A DNA stretch of 64,000 nucleotides from Gammaproteobacteria bacterium (GTDB lineage: Bacteria; Pseudomonadota; Gammaproteobacteria; Pseudomonadales; JADFDG01): positions 1-64,000 of the forward strand of contig JADFDG010000016.1 in the NCBI GenBank assembly GCA_018262975.1, in the 5' to 3' direction. How positions within the stretch are numbered: position 1 is the first letter of the stretch; each line of letters starts with the position of its first letter. Shown one piece after another: positions 42,297 through 52,900 of this stretch. The notes under the pieces were generated by a model. It searched no databases, was not told where the DNA came from, and worked only from the letters and a program-made list of their open reading frames with translations. The translations under genes and the position numbers were made by a program.

Positions 42297-44237
42297 TTAG
42301 ATTGAAATGACGCGGGGTATTCCTGCCTGCTCAAGCGCCAAGGTCAAATTCGCCTTTGCGACATCGTCTCTAAATGCTGAGTCCAGGAATACAACACAGG
42401 TCTCTACTGCGGCGTCGTTCTCGTTCCGCCAGCGAATGATTTCGCCGGAGATTGCATCAGTTTCTGCAGGGTCTATGGGTGCTTCGAGGCAGGCAATCAG
42501 CACGCCATTCGCCACGTTGAATACGGTCTTGCCGCCGCAATCCCTGCTTTCCACGCGCGTTGTCAGGGGAATCCCGAGCTTAAGCAGGAGCTCACTGAGA
42601 ATATCGTCTTTGGAGCGGCCTTCGACGATAGGCGTTGAATGGTCAAGGAGCGACGCAGCGATATCCTTTGCGACCGGATTCCAGGCCTTGATGTTGCTGG
42701 TGTCGAGTCGATAGGCCTTGAAGCCCCAGTCGCGCCCTGGGGTCGAATCCCGCGCACGCATATGCCCGGATGCCAGCTTCAGGCGCTCCCGAGTCAGCGC
42801 GGCAATGCTCAAGGGCAGTCCATGGGACTGCAGGTATCGGGCGGCAACGTCGTGTTCCTTGTCATGCGGGTCTATGGGCTCTGGAAGCTGGACAAGGATG
42901 AAGCGCCGGTTGTGACCGTCCTCCAGATTCTTCTGCCAGACTGCGTGTCCTGTCGTTCCGGAGCCGGCAAAGAAATCCAGGACAATGTCATTTTCCTGCG
43001 TGCAACTACCGATGAGATACTTCAGCAGGCTGATTGGTTTCGGGTACTTGAACACGGCGGCGCCGAACAGCTCCCGAATTTCGGTCGTCGCATTCTCGTT
43101 TGTGCCTACGCCAACGTTCTCGTCAATCAGGTTGGGCAGCGCCTCGCGGCCATAGCTGGCCTTTTCGTAGCTTGGCAAGAGGCGACGCGTCGATATGCGG
43201 ACCATCACGCCGTTCGCCATCTGTTCTTCGAGGTATGCCTGGCTCCAGCGGAACCTTGCCTTAAGGCGGACAGGCCTGATGAATTGCCCGGCCTTTACCT
43301 CGGTCTGCTCGAGCAGCTCGACACTGTAGCTGTCTGAACCATACATCCCGGGTTCGAGAACGCCGTCTTCAATGCCGGTTGCCAGGCCTGCTGGAAACTC
43401 CAGCACAGAAATCGCATTGGGCTGGTTGAGCAGCGTGTTCGCGCTTTGGGCTGGCTTCTCAATACCCAGTAGTGGTCGGGCTGTGCGCTGCCTTTCATAG
43501 CAAAGCACGTACTCGGTGACTGTCTTGGTCTTGACAGACAGTGCGGCAGGTGTCCTGGTGCGTACCCAGGAAAACAGTTCAACGAAATTCTCTTCCCCGA
43601 AAATCTCGTCGCAAATCGCCTTGAGATTCGAAAGCTCTCCCTGGTCGATGCTGATGAATATCACACCATCCGGATGCAGCAGCGAGCGTGCCAGACGCAG
43701 TCGCGGGTACATCATGTTGAGCCAGTTTGTATGAAACCGGCCGCTCTTGTCAGTGTTGGTGTCGATCCGGGCGCCATCCTCGGTCTGCCCGGTCAGCCTG
43801 AGATAGTTGTGCAGATTATCCGAATAGTCGTCCGGATAGACGAAGTCCTTGCCGGTGTTATATGGCGGATCGATGTAGATCAGCTTGATCTTTGAGCTGT
43901 ACGCCTTCTGCAGAAGCTTCAGGACCTCAAGGTTGTCGCCATCGATAACGAGGTTTTCAGACGTTTCAGAGTCCAGGCCGTGGTTGGTCAGTGGACGCAG
44001 GGTGCCGGTCGATGGGGTCAGCGCGAGGCGGCGGGCATTCCTTTTCCCGTGCCAGTTAAGGCCGAAGCGTTCTTCTGCCTGGTCCGTCGCCAGCCCCAGG
44101 GATGCGCGCAGGGCATCGATGTCGAGCTGACCATCGGCCAACGCCTCCGGAAAGCGGTCGCGAAGCCACTGAGCATTCTCGGCAACAAGATCAGCCGACA
44201 GGGACTCGGGATCATTCAGGTTGATCCGTTGGATCAT
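42297..44237 (-). CDS. mod: Type III restriction-modification DNA methyltransferase (Mod, copy A)
   Basis: 646 residues, beta-class N6-adenine methyltransferase. The catalytic DPPYNTGKD (about residue 124) comes before the SAM-binding FFAGSGTTGHAV (about residue 425), the beta-class order. The region between them (about 235-410), including a TRTPAALSVKT segment, is the target-recognition part and differs strongly from copy B. The C-terminal ETCVVFLDSAFRDDVAK is shared with copy B. It lies 10 bp after Res, so Res and Mod A are in the classical order reversed. Confidence 0.9.
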   Translation of the reverse strand: MIQRINLNDPESLSADLVAENAQWLRDRFPEALADGQLDIDALRASLGLATDQAEERFGLNWHGKRNARRLALTPSTGTLRPLTNHGLDSETSENLVIDGDNLEVLKLLQKAYSSKIKLIYIDPPYNTGKDFVYPDDYSDNLHNYLRLTGQTEDGARIDTNTDKSGRFHTNWLNMMYPRLRLARSLLHPDGVIFISIDQGELSNLKAICDEIFGEENFVELFSWVRTRTPAALSVKTKTVTEYVLCYERQRTARPLLGIEKPAQSANTLLNQPNAISVLEFPAGLATGIEDGVLEPGMYGSDSYSVELLEQTEVKAGQFIRPVRLKARFRWSQAYLEEQMANGVMVRISTRRLLPSYEKASYGREALPNLIDENVGVGTNENATTEIRELFGAAVFKYPKPISLLKYLIGSCTQENDIVLDFFAGSGTTGHAVWQKNLEDGHNRRFILVQLPEPIDPHDKEHDVAARYLQSHGLPLSIAALTRERLKLASGHMRARDSTPGRDWGFKAYRLDTSNIKAWNPVAKDIAASLLDHSTPIVEGRSKDDILSELLLKLGIPLTTRVESRDCGGKTVFNVANGVLIACLEAPIDPAETDAISGEIIRWRNENDAAVETCVVFLDSAFRDDVAKANLTLALEQAGIPRVISI

Positions 44238-44247
44238 GCTGTAAACC

Positions 44248-47235
44248 TCAAACGTGCTTCATCAGGTCGGCGGTATCTGTCGCGACCACGTATCGTGCTG
44301 GATTCTCGCCAATGGACAGGGCTTCAAAATGTGCACGTCCGCAGGCGATCCTTGCTGCTTCCTTGGTTCGCAGGTCCTGTACCAGCAGGCTACCCTTGGT
44401 TTCCACTACGAAGTAGAGACGCTCCTCGCCTTCCTTCTCAACCAGTACGGCCCAGTCCGGGTTGTAGGTGCCGAGTGGGGTAGGGATCTTGAACCAGTCC
44501 GGCAGCTTGGCGTACACCTTCACGGCGCTGTTGGCTTCCAGTTCCTCCGCGAACTTGCGCTCGATGCCACCGGAGTCGTAAACGACGTGCTCGTACACGC
44601 ACTTTTCCACGGCGAGCATGTTGGACAGATAGCCGGAAAGCTCCTTCTCGACAAAGAGTTCCTGAGCCCAGTAGGCGTGGTCGCCGATACGCTGGTACTT
44701 GATGCCATCGACCAGCGCCAGGCGCCGGGCGGCATTGATGGCGTCCGCGGCCTGTTCGATGAACTGTTGGGGGTTGCGCCGGAAGTCATCCAGACGTCCG
44801 CACTCCAGCAGGATCTTCACCAGACTGCGGCGGGTCAGCTGAGTTTTGTCCTGCAGGTCGGTTAGTACGTCCGGCAGCTCGATGGCATCGTCATTCAGCG
44901 TCACGGGAGCATCGGTCCTGGCAGTTCCGGCCTCCACGCCACCACGTCCGATCGCGAGGTCGGCCTTGCGCCAGGAGAGGCGGGTACGGTTGATCGGTGG
45001 CGAGTGACGAATGGCGTCGATGCAATCGCGGATAAGCTTGTCGTTGTCGAAGTTGACCCGATAGGTGGTGTGGTGCTTGATGCGGTCCCACAGGGCCTTG
45101 AACTCGGCACTCTGCAGTCGCGCTTCGCGCGTATGAACCACCTTGCGCTCGTCGGCGTTGCGAACCTCGAGGCGGCCGGCGACCTTGCGCAGCAGTTCGC
45201 GAACCTGCGGCAGCAGGTCCTTGTACTGGTCGGGCAGGGACAGCGTGTTGTTCTTCATGGCGGCACGCAGGCTGTCCTGGACCCGCCCGGCTGCATCGAC
45301 GAGCTGTTGGTCCTTGAGGTAGTTCCAGATCGCCTCCGAACCCTGGGCGCCCAGTGCGTGGGCAGTGCTTTGAGCATCGCGGGTCTGGATGGCGGCAAAC
45401 AGGTGCTTCTCGACGATGCCAAAGCGGATGCCGGTATCTGCCTCGATTTCCTTCTGCAGGTTCTCGGCAAACTTCTCGTAGCTCTCGGTGGCAATAACCG
45501 TCAGCGTATTGATATCCGTCCCACGTACCCGTTCGCCGTTCTGGTTGACGCACAGGCGCAGGCCGCGGCCAATGGTCTGGCGCCGCTTGCGCTCGGTATT
45601 CATGTCGCGCAGGACGCAGATCTGGAAGACGTTCGGGTTGTCCCAGCCTTCGCCGAGTGCGGAGTGCGAGAAGATGAACTTCAACTTTGTGTCGAAGCTC
45701 AGCAGGGCCTCCTTCTCCCGCATGATCAGGTTGAAGGCGCGTTCGGCATTCTCGCGCCCGGAAGCATTTCCTTCATCGGTATCGGTCAGTCGGCCGCGCT
45801 TGTCGATGGAAAAGTAGCCCTCGTGCACGGCAGGGGCTTCTACCGACAGGTCAATCTCTTCAAAGAGGCTCTTGTACTCCGGTAGCTTGGCAGCGCGCTG
45901 GTACTCCTCCTCAAAGATCCGGGCCAGCCGGCCCTTGGTGGCATTGCCGTCATCGTCGTACTGGCGGTAGTCGTGTACGGACTTGATGAAGAACAGGCTG
46001 AGCACCTTGATGCCCTGAGGCCCGCGCAGCTTCTCCTTTTCGAGGTGCTCCTTGATGGTGCGGCGAATCATCTGGCGGTCCAGCTCGTCCGGGTTGACGC
46101 CGCCATGCACATCGCCGGGGCGCATCATGAGCTCGCCGCCCGGGTAACGGAGCTCCATGAGCTGTTCTGCACGTGACGCGCGCAGATCGCCAACGCGGTA
46201 TTCGGCGTAGATGGCACGGTTGGTTTCCTGTTCGAGCAGGTCGCCGGACTGGACCTCGATTTCGACCGGCTCAGGCCCGTTGCCACGGTCGCGGTGAACA
46301 ATGATCCGGGCGCGGATGGCGCCGCGCTTGTTGGTGACGGATACCAGCTCCACGTAGGGCTTGTTGAAATTGCCGTCGATGCTGGCCGAGGCGACCTCGA
46401 TCTGCTTGACCAGGCGGCGCTCGTAAGCATCTACCGCGTCCAGGCGGTAGACCATGTGGTGCTTCGGGTTGGGCACGTGCGTTGCCGAATAGCGCAGGGT
46501 GCAGAGCGGATTCATTTCGTCCAGGGCCTTTTTGCCCTGGCCTTCCAGGCCGCCGTCAACGGATTGCGGCTCGTCCACGATGACGATGGGGCGGGTCGCC
46601 TTGATCAGGTCAATGGGGCGCTCGCCGCCGGTCTTCTCGGAGTCCTTGTAGAGGTTGTTGACGTCCTTCTTGTTGATGGCGCCGACGGTGACCACCATGA
46701 TCTGGATGTTGGGGCTGGTGGCAAAGTTGCGCACCTTGCCGAGCTCGGACGAGTCGTAGACGAAGTACTCGAACGGCACGTTGGCGTACAGGCTGCGCAG
46801 GTGGTCGTTCGTCATGTCGATGGTCTTGTACACGCCCTCCTTGATGGCAACGGAAGGGACAACGATGACGAACTTGGTGAACCCGTAGCGACGGTTCAGT
46901 TCGAATATGGTGCGCAGGTAGACGTAGGTCTTGCCGGTCCCGGTCTCCATTTCGATGGTGAAGTCGCCGGACGCCAGGGTGTCTGATGGCCGCAAGCCGT
47001 TCTCCAGCTGGATGGCCTGCAGGTTTTCCAGGATCTGGTCGTCCAGCAAGGACAGCCGGTTGCCGATACCCAGGCTGCCTTCGGCGAAGGCATCCATCTG
47101 TGGGCCACCGGTGTTGTGGGTGACCGTGAACTCGGTGCGGCAGATCTCCTGCCCGCGAAACAGGCCGCACACCGACTCGATGGCGGCCTGCTGGTAGTCG
47201 AGGCTGGACTCGAAGTGGATCTTCATCGTGGCCAC
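44248..47235 (-). CDS. res: Type III restriction endonuclease subunit Res
   Basis: 995 residues. SF2 translocase with Walker A METGTGKTYVYL, DEPQ as motif II (VIVDEPQSVDGG) and motif VI QTIGRGLRLCVNQ. The C terminus has a PD-(D/E)XK endonuclease (NPDWAVLVEKEGEERLYFVVETKG). It needs a Mod partner to recognise and cut unmodified DNA. It sits between two Mod genes: 1 bp after copy B and 10 bp before copy A, so one Res may serve two specificities. All key motifs look intact. Confidence 0.92.
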   Translation of the reverse strand: MATMKIHFESSLDYQQAAIESVCGLFRGQEICRTEFTVTHNTGGPQMDAFAEGSLGIGNRLSLLDDQILENLQAIQLENGLRPSDTLASGDFTIEMETGTGKTYVYLRTIFELNRRYGFTKFVIVVPSVAIKEGVYKTIDMTNDHLRSLYANVPFEYFVYDSSELGKVRNFATSPNIQIMVVTVGAINKKDVNNLYKDSEKTGGERPIDLIKATRPIVIVDEPQSVDGGLEGQGKKALDEMNPLCTLRYSATHVPNPKHHMVYRLDAVDAYERRLVKQIEVASASIDGNFNKPYVELVSVTNKRGAIRARIIVHRDRGNGPEPVEIEVQSGDLLEQETNRAIYAEYRVGDLRASRAEQLMELRYPGGELMMRPGDVHGGVNPDELDRQMIRRTIKEHLEKEKLRGPQGIKVLSLFFIKSVHDYRQYDDDGNATKGRLARIFEEEYQRAAKLPEYKSLFEEIDLSVEAPAVHEGYFSIDKRGRLTDTDEGNASGRENAERAFNLIMREKEALLSFDTKLKFIFSHSALGEGWDNPNVFQICVLRDMNTERKRRQTIGRGLRLCVNQNGERVRGTDINTLTVIATESYEKFAENLQKEIEADTGIRFGIVEKHLFAAIQTRDAQSTAHALGAQGSEAIWNYLKDQQLVDAAGRVQDSLRAAMKNNTLSLPDQYKDLLPQVRELLRKVAGRLEVRNADERKVVHTREARLQSAEFKALWDRIKHHTTYRVNFDNDKLIRDCIDAIRHSPPINRTRLSWRKADLAIGRGGVEAGTARTDAPVTLNDDAIELPDVLTDLQDKTQLTRRSLVKILLECGRLDDFRRNPQQFIEQAADAINAARRLALVDGIKYQRIGDHAYWAQELFVEKELSGYLSNMLAVEKCVYEHVVYDSGGIERKFAEELEANSAVKVYAKLPDWFKIPTPLGTYNPDWAVLVEKEGEERLYFVVETKGSLLVQDLRTKEAARIACGRAHFEALSIGENPARYVVATDTADLMKHV

Positions 47236-47236
47236 C

Positions 47237-49192
47237 TTACAGGCTCCGGATGTTGGTCAGGCCATGCTGCTCGAGGATGGCCACCAGGTTGCTCTTGGTG
47301 ACATCGTCGGCAAAGGCGCTGTCGCGGAAGACGCATGTTGTTTCAGCGGAGGGAGAAAGTTCACGGTGCCAGTCGATGATTCCTTGGGTCAGCGGCTCCA
47401 CCTGTTTGCGGGCAATTTGCTCGGCAAGGCAGGCAAATAGCACACCTCCACCTACCGCGCATACCTCAAGGCTCGTGATATTGCGCTGCTCGATGGGCAC
47501 ACATAAATCAAGACCAAGTTTGAGGAGGAGCTCGTACAGTACGTCAGACTCAGAGCGTCCCTCGACCAAATGATCTTGGTTGCCGAGCAGCGAGCGCTCC
47601 ATGTTCGCAGGGTCTGGGTTCCAGACACAGATATTCGAGTGGTCAAGCTTAAAGGCGCGGAATCCATGGTCGCATTTCGCCTCAGGAAATTCCGCTCGGA
47701 TAGCGTTTGCTGAAAGCCTTAATCGATCCCTGCAAATGTCGCCGATTGTGCTGTATCCGGCCCTATATGCCTCGGAGCTACTCAAGCATGGTTCGGGAAA
47801 TTGCACCAGACCGAAGCGCCTATTTGAGCCGGTGCGCGCGTTCAGCTCCATTACGGCATGCCCAGTCGTTCCAGATCCAGCAAAGAAATCGAAAATCAAA
47901 TCATCTGGTCCTGTAAACCAAGACACTAGGTCCCTCAGCATGACCGGACTTTTCGGAGTTTCTAGCGGCGGGGAAGGAAGGCCGAAAAGGGCGGCTAGCT
48001 CTGTCGAAATTTCTCCCTGCATGCCCCAGCGCTGGACGGTGGGCGGCGTGAAGACGCCGCGCTCTTTTGTAATCTTTAGCTTACCAGTGGCCGTGAAGTA
48101 GAACTCAACTACGCGCTGCCCTCGACTATCTACAAGAGTGCTGCGATCCCCGTAGAAGTACTGCTTCATTTGGTTCGCTTGTGTAAATGCCGCCTCAAGA
48201 ACTACATCTTCTTTTAGGACTCCGTTATCCGAGATCATTCGCCCTTTCTTCAGGTGGACCTTTTCGGCGTCCCCCCATGAATCTGTAAGCTCAGTTCCAT
48301 GTGGGGCATCAAATCTCGTGCCTTTTGGAAAAGTGAATTCTTGCATTGGGTGACGCGCGGACTCCTTTTTCATCGCGCCAGCCTCGAAATCTTCTGCCTC
48401 CGGCGCTTTCGGTGGGGCGATGAGGTCCGCATTGCGCGCATAGATCAAAACATACTCGTGATAGACCTTAAAGATTCCAGCTTGAGCGCTATGATTTTTG
48501 TCCCATATAAGTTGCGCAAGAAAGTTTTCTTCCCCAAAAATTTCGGACATCACTGCCTTGAGACTGTGTTGCTCCTTATCGTTAATTGAGACGCATATCA
48601 CTCCGTTCTCGGCCAAGAGTGCTCTGGCCAACTTCAACCTTGGATACATCATGTTTAGCCATTCGGTGTGAAACCGACCGCTAGCTTCAGTGTTGCTGCT
48701 GATCCTTTGGCCTCCATCCAGCTGCCCAGTCAGTTCAAGATAATTCCTGATGTTGTCCTGGAAGTTATCCGGGTACACGAAGTCCTTGCCGGTGTTGTAC
48801 GGCGGATCGATGTAGATCAGCTTGACCTTTCCCGCATAACTCTTCTGCAGCAGTTTTAGGACCTCCAGGTTGTCGCCTTCGATCATGAGGTTCTGCGTGG
48901 TGTCCCAGTCGACGCTCTCCTCCGGGCAGGGGCGTAACGTTCCGGTTGACGGTGTCAGGGCGAGTTGGCGTGCACGGCGTTTGCCGTGCCAGTTGAGGCC
49001 ATATTTTTCATCGGCGTCGGTCACCGTCTTGTCGCCGACCAGGGCTTTCAGCACGTCGACATTGACCGCGGTGCCAGTCGGACCCTCGGTAATGAGTTCC
49101 GGGAACAGGGCCTTGAGGCGCTCGATATTCTCGGTGACAAGGTCTGCCGATCGGGCCAGAGGATCATTAACCTCAATCTTGCGGATGGTCAT
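47237..49192 (-). CDS. mod: Type III restriction-modification DNA methyltransferase (Mod, copy B)
   Basis: 651 residues, same architecture as copy A: DPPYNTGKDFVYPD, GRFHTEWLNMMYPRL, then FFAGSGTTGHAV and the shared C-terminal block CVFRDSAFADDVTK. The central part (about residues 230-420) is unrelated to that of copy A, implying a different target sequence. Its DNA (about 47700-48650) is clearly lower in GC than both ends of the gene, a sign of recombinational replacement of the specificity region. It overlaps the DUF4391 gene by 20 bp. Confidence 0.9.
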   Translation of the reverse strand: MTIRKIEVNDPLARSADLVTENIERLKALFPELITEGPTGTAVNVDVLKALVGDKTVTDADEKYGLNWHGKRRARQLALTPSTGTLRPCPEESVDWDTTQNLMIEGDNLEVLKLLQKSYAGKVKLIYIDPPYNTGKDFVYPDNFQDNIRNYLELTGQLDGGQRISSNTEASGRFHTEWLNMMYPRLKLARALLAENGVICVSINDKEQHSLKAVMSEIFGEENFLAQLIWDKNHSAQAGIFKVYHEYVLIYARNADLIAPPKAPEAEDFEAGAMKKESARHPMQEFTFPKGTRFDAPHGTELTDSWGDAEKVHLKKGRMISDNGVLKEDVVLEAAFTQANQMKQYFYGDRSTLVDSRGQRVVEFYFTATGKLKITKERGVFTPPTVQRWGMQGEISTELAALFGLPSPPLETPKSPVMLRDLVSWFTGPDDLIFDFFAGSGTTGHAVMELNARTGSNRRFGLVQFPEPCLSSSEAYRAGYSTIGDICRDRLRLSANAIRAEFPEAKCDHGFRAFKLDHSNICVWNPDPANMERSLLGNQDHLVEGRSESDVLYELLLKLGLDLCVPIEQRNITSLEVCAVGGGVLFACLAEQIARKQVEPLTQGIIDWHRELSPSAETTCVFRDSAFADDVTKSNLVAILEQHGLTNIRSL

Positions 49193-49973
49193 GCGCGTTT
49201 CCCTTGATGCACTGCGTCAGGCGGGCCAGGTCGGCCTCGCGTTGTTTGATTGCCAGGTTGAGTTCCACCCGGCGACTCATCTGTGTTTCCCTGGCTGCGC
49301 TGGCGCGCAGCGTGGCGATTTCCCTTGCCAGTTGTCCGTGTCGCTCCATGGCCTCCCGGCGGGCGCCGGCGGCTTCGGGGCTGGATGGCAAGCGGAATTC
49401 CCCGCACACCCAGCTGGCATTCAGCGCCTCGATGGCCTCCAGCCACCCCTGGTAAAGGGCATAGAGGTTGGCCTGGGGTTGCCTGGCCAGCGGCAGGCTA
49501 GCAAGGAAAGCGGTGACGCGGGTATCGGCAGTCGTGGCCAGGGGAGGGGTGGTCACGGGGCTGCCCTCCAGGACTTTCCGCTCGGCCTCACCGAGGGAGG
49601 TCCGCTTGTGGGCGACCGACAGCGTTAGTGTGTCGCGCTGCTCGCTCAGCAGCAGGACCGGATGAGGCACGGTGCGATGGACGATTTCCGCCAGCCGTGC
49701 GGACTTTGCGGTATCGCGCAGGCGCAGGCCGATGACGGCAATTTCCACATAGGCTCGCCCCGTGTCCTGGTAGGTCGGTACGCCGACATTGGTGGGCTTC
49801 AGCGAGGCGAGCCAGAGCATTTCCTCCAGGCCGTCCTGGATCAGGCGGCGGTCAGCGGCGGTCGGCATGCCCTGTTCGAGCAGCAACTTCTTGGGTACCC
49901 GCGGCTGATCTGGCCTGGTGCTATCTGGCAGGCCGAGCGTGGCCATCAGGGTATCGATCGACAGCCGGCTCAT
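49173..49973 (-). CDS. DUF4391 family protein
   Basis: 266 residues. The N-terminal part carries the DUF4391 hallmark VPKKLLLEQG and an LIQDGLEEMLWLASLKP segment. A TVAHK-like block (LTLSVAHKRTSLGE) follows, and the C terminus is a predicted coiled coil (GARREAMERHGQLAREIATLRASAARE to LNLAIKQREADL). DUF4391 proteins are recurrent neighbours of type III Mod/Res genes and SNF2-like helicases, but their role is unknown. It overlaps the helicase by 4 bp and Mod B by 20 bp, so all are translationally coupled. Confidence 0.82.
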   Translation of the reverse strand: MSRLSIDTLMATLGLPDSTRPDQPRVPKKLLLEQGMPTAADRRLIQDGLEEMLWLASLKPTNVGVPTYQDTGRAYVEIAVIGLRLRDTAKSARLAEIVHRTVPHPVLLLSEQRDTLTLSVAHKRTSLGEAERKVLEGSPVTTPPLATTADTRVTAFLASLPLARQPQANLYALYQGWLEAIEALNASWVCGEFRLPSSPEAAGARREAMERHGQLAREIATLRASAARETQMSRRVELNLAIKQREADLARLTQCIKGNAHDHPQD

Positions 49974-52900
49974 GCGGCAGAGGCATCCCGGGCGGGCAGA
50001 ACCACGAGGAATGCCACGACCTCGAAGTCATGGGTGCCTGAGAACTCGCCTTTCAGTGCATGGCTGCCGGCGGGGTTGAACAGGCTGGCTACGGCGCGCT
50101 CCTGGCTCTTGCCGACGATGGAGGCAACGGCAGCAGCAAGAAGGCGTTGCGCCATGGCCATGTCGTCGCCCTTGCGCGTTGCCTTGTCAAAACGCTGGCA
50201 GGCGCCGGCGTCCGGCAAGTCGCGCCCGACCGTGGTGCGCTTGAGGCGATCGAGGATGCGCTTGGTCTGCGTGTACGGCAGCAGTACCGTGCCATCCTCG
50301 CTGACATGAACCAGGTAGTGGGGCGCCAGCGGATAGCCTGACTCGCCGGACTGGGCGGCGCCCGATGCCGCGCGCAGGCAGAAGAGCATACCGGGCGGCA
50401 CCTCGGCATCCACGGCCGTGGTCACGGCAAAGGTGCCCGGGTGCATGGATTCCAGCACGCCCGGGTTTGCCTTCAGGTATTGGGCGAGATCGATCCGGAA
50501 GTCGGTCAGTGTCAGGTCGGTGATCGAGACGCCCGAGGACAGGTCTTCGATGTCGATGACGGCATCCTGCAGCTTGAGCAATTGCTTGCGCCGGTATTCC
50601 AGGTCGTTCATCTGGTTGCCGGACTGCTGCTCGATCAGGTTTTCTTCTCCGGTGGCAGAAACATCCAGCAGTACCATGCGGCCGCTGACGCGCTGCTCGA
50701 GGTTGATGTACTCCTCCAGCTCCATATTCGGCCAGAAATTGACCAGCTGGATCTTCTCGTTGGGCGAGCCGATGCGATCAATTCGGCCAAAGCGCTGGAT
50801 GATGCGTACCGGGTTCCAGTGAATGTCGTAATTGATCAGCCAGTCGCAATCCTGCAGGTTCTGGCCTTCGGAAATGCAGTCGGTGGCAATCAGCAGGTCC
50901 AGTTCGCCTTCGCTGGCGAACTCCGCCGGGCGCTCTTTCGACCGCGGCGAGAAGGCCGTGAGGATCGAGGCCAGATCCCGACGCAAGCCCGGCAGCGTAG
51001 CCTGGTTGCCGCCGGATCCTTTCACCAGGGCGGTTTCGATCTTGAGCGTCTCCTTGGCCCAGGGCGCCAGGTTTTCGTACAGATAGGTGGCCGTGTCCGC
51101 GAACGCGGTGAACACAATGATCTTGCGGTTCCCCGGGTTGGTGGGGTGGTCGAGCTTGTGACGGATGACCTCGCGCAGGTTGGCGAGCTTGGCGTCGCGA
51201 TCGGCATCGATCTGCTCGGCGGCTGCATAGAGCGTGGCCAGCCGGTTGCGGTCCTCGATCAGGTCCTGCTTCCAGCGGATCAGGTCCACGTCGGACATCA
51301 GCACCTTGACCTTGCGGCCGACCAGCAGGCTTTCCACCAAGGGATCCTCGAGGTCGATGTCGGCGATGTCCAGCTCCTCGAACTCCTTGTCGTGTGCCTC
51401 GATCCGCGCCAAGGTGGCCTCCACGTCCTGGAGTTGGCGGCGGATGGTCAGCGCAAAACTGTTCACTGAGCTTTCCATGCGCTTGAGGATATTGACGCGC
51501 AACAGGTGGATCAGGCTCTCCTCGCGGTCGATCTGCCGGAAGAAGCCGGTGCCGCCTTTTACTTCGGTGCTGTACTTGGCGTTGTACGCATCCTGTTTGT
51601 GCGGCAGCACGTACTTGAGAGGCGCATATGCCGCCAGGTTGAGCTTGCGGATCTCGAGGTTGATTTCCCGGATAGAACGGAATTGCCCGGCACGATCGAC
51701 GTCGGACTTGATGTTGACGGGCTTGAGTCGTGCCGGGAAGCGGCCGGTCTCGCTGGTTCCGTAGTAGCGCTCGATGTGCTTGCGTGAGCGGGCAATGGTC
51801 AGGTGGTCGAGCAGGGTGAAGTAGTCAAAGCCCAGCATCTCGATCAGGCGCGTCGGTGTGCGCTCGGCATCGTCCAGGTCCAGCCAGCGGTTGAACTGCT
51901 TCTGTGCGAGACGGGTGGTGGTATCGATGCTGTCAATGCCGTAGTCCGCAAAGGCCGTGTCATTTCCCTCGGTAGCGAAGGCGATCTGGTTGCGCAGGTC
52001 GGCGAGGCGGTTGTTGACCGGTGTAGCCGACAGCATCAGGACGCGGGTGCGCACGCCTTCCTTGATGATCCTGCGCATCAGGCGGTCGTAGCGAGTTTCC
52101 TTGCCGGCGCGTGGCGTCTTCTTGTTCCGGAAATTGTGTGACTCGTCGATCACGACGAGGTCGTAGTTGCCCCAGTTGATATGGGCGAGGTCAATGTCCC
52201 CGGAGGACCCTGCGTCGCGGGAGAGGTCCGTGTGGTTCAGTACGTCGTAGTTGAAGCGATCGGCGGCCAGGATGTTGCGCTTGTCATTGGCCTTGTAGAT
52301 GGTCCAGTTGTCCCGGAGCCGCTTGGGGCACAGCACCAGCACGCGATCGTTACGCAGTTCGTGGTACTTGATGATCGCGAGGGCTTCAAAGGTCTTTCCC
52401 AGACCGACGCTGTCCGCAATGATGCAGCCGCCGAACCGGTTGAGCTTGTCGATGGCGCCCACCACGCCGTCGCGCTGGAATCGGAACAGCTTCTTCCAGA
52501 CAACGGTATTCCGGATACCTGTCGCAGACTTGATGATCTGCTCTTCATCCAGCGTGTCCGCGCTGCTGCTGAACAGGTGGTGCAGTACCAGGTGGTAGAT
52601 GAGTGCGGGGGCCTTGTGCCCATGAATCGACGCCAGCTGGGTCAGCAAAGAGGCCTTCGCTTGTGCGGATGCCGGCAGGGAGTTCCAGAGGCGATCGAAC
52701 CACCCCTGATAGGTGGCTGCCTCTTCCCGGACTTCCGATCGCTGGACCAGGCTCAGGGCGGGCGCCGGTGTGATTCCCAACCCGTCCGTGGTCAGAGGGC
52801 AGTCGCCCACCCAGGCGTGGGCGGAGGCCTTGTCGGCATCGGTCAGTGCAATCAGGGACTGGTTCACGGCGGACCCGGCGTCCCGGATCTCCACGTTCCG

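Noticed and set aside
44254-47301. Several 60-290 codon plus-strand frames opposite Res
   Set aside because: They are complementary shadows; Res has complete helicase and nuclease motifs on the minus strand.
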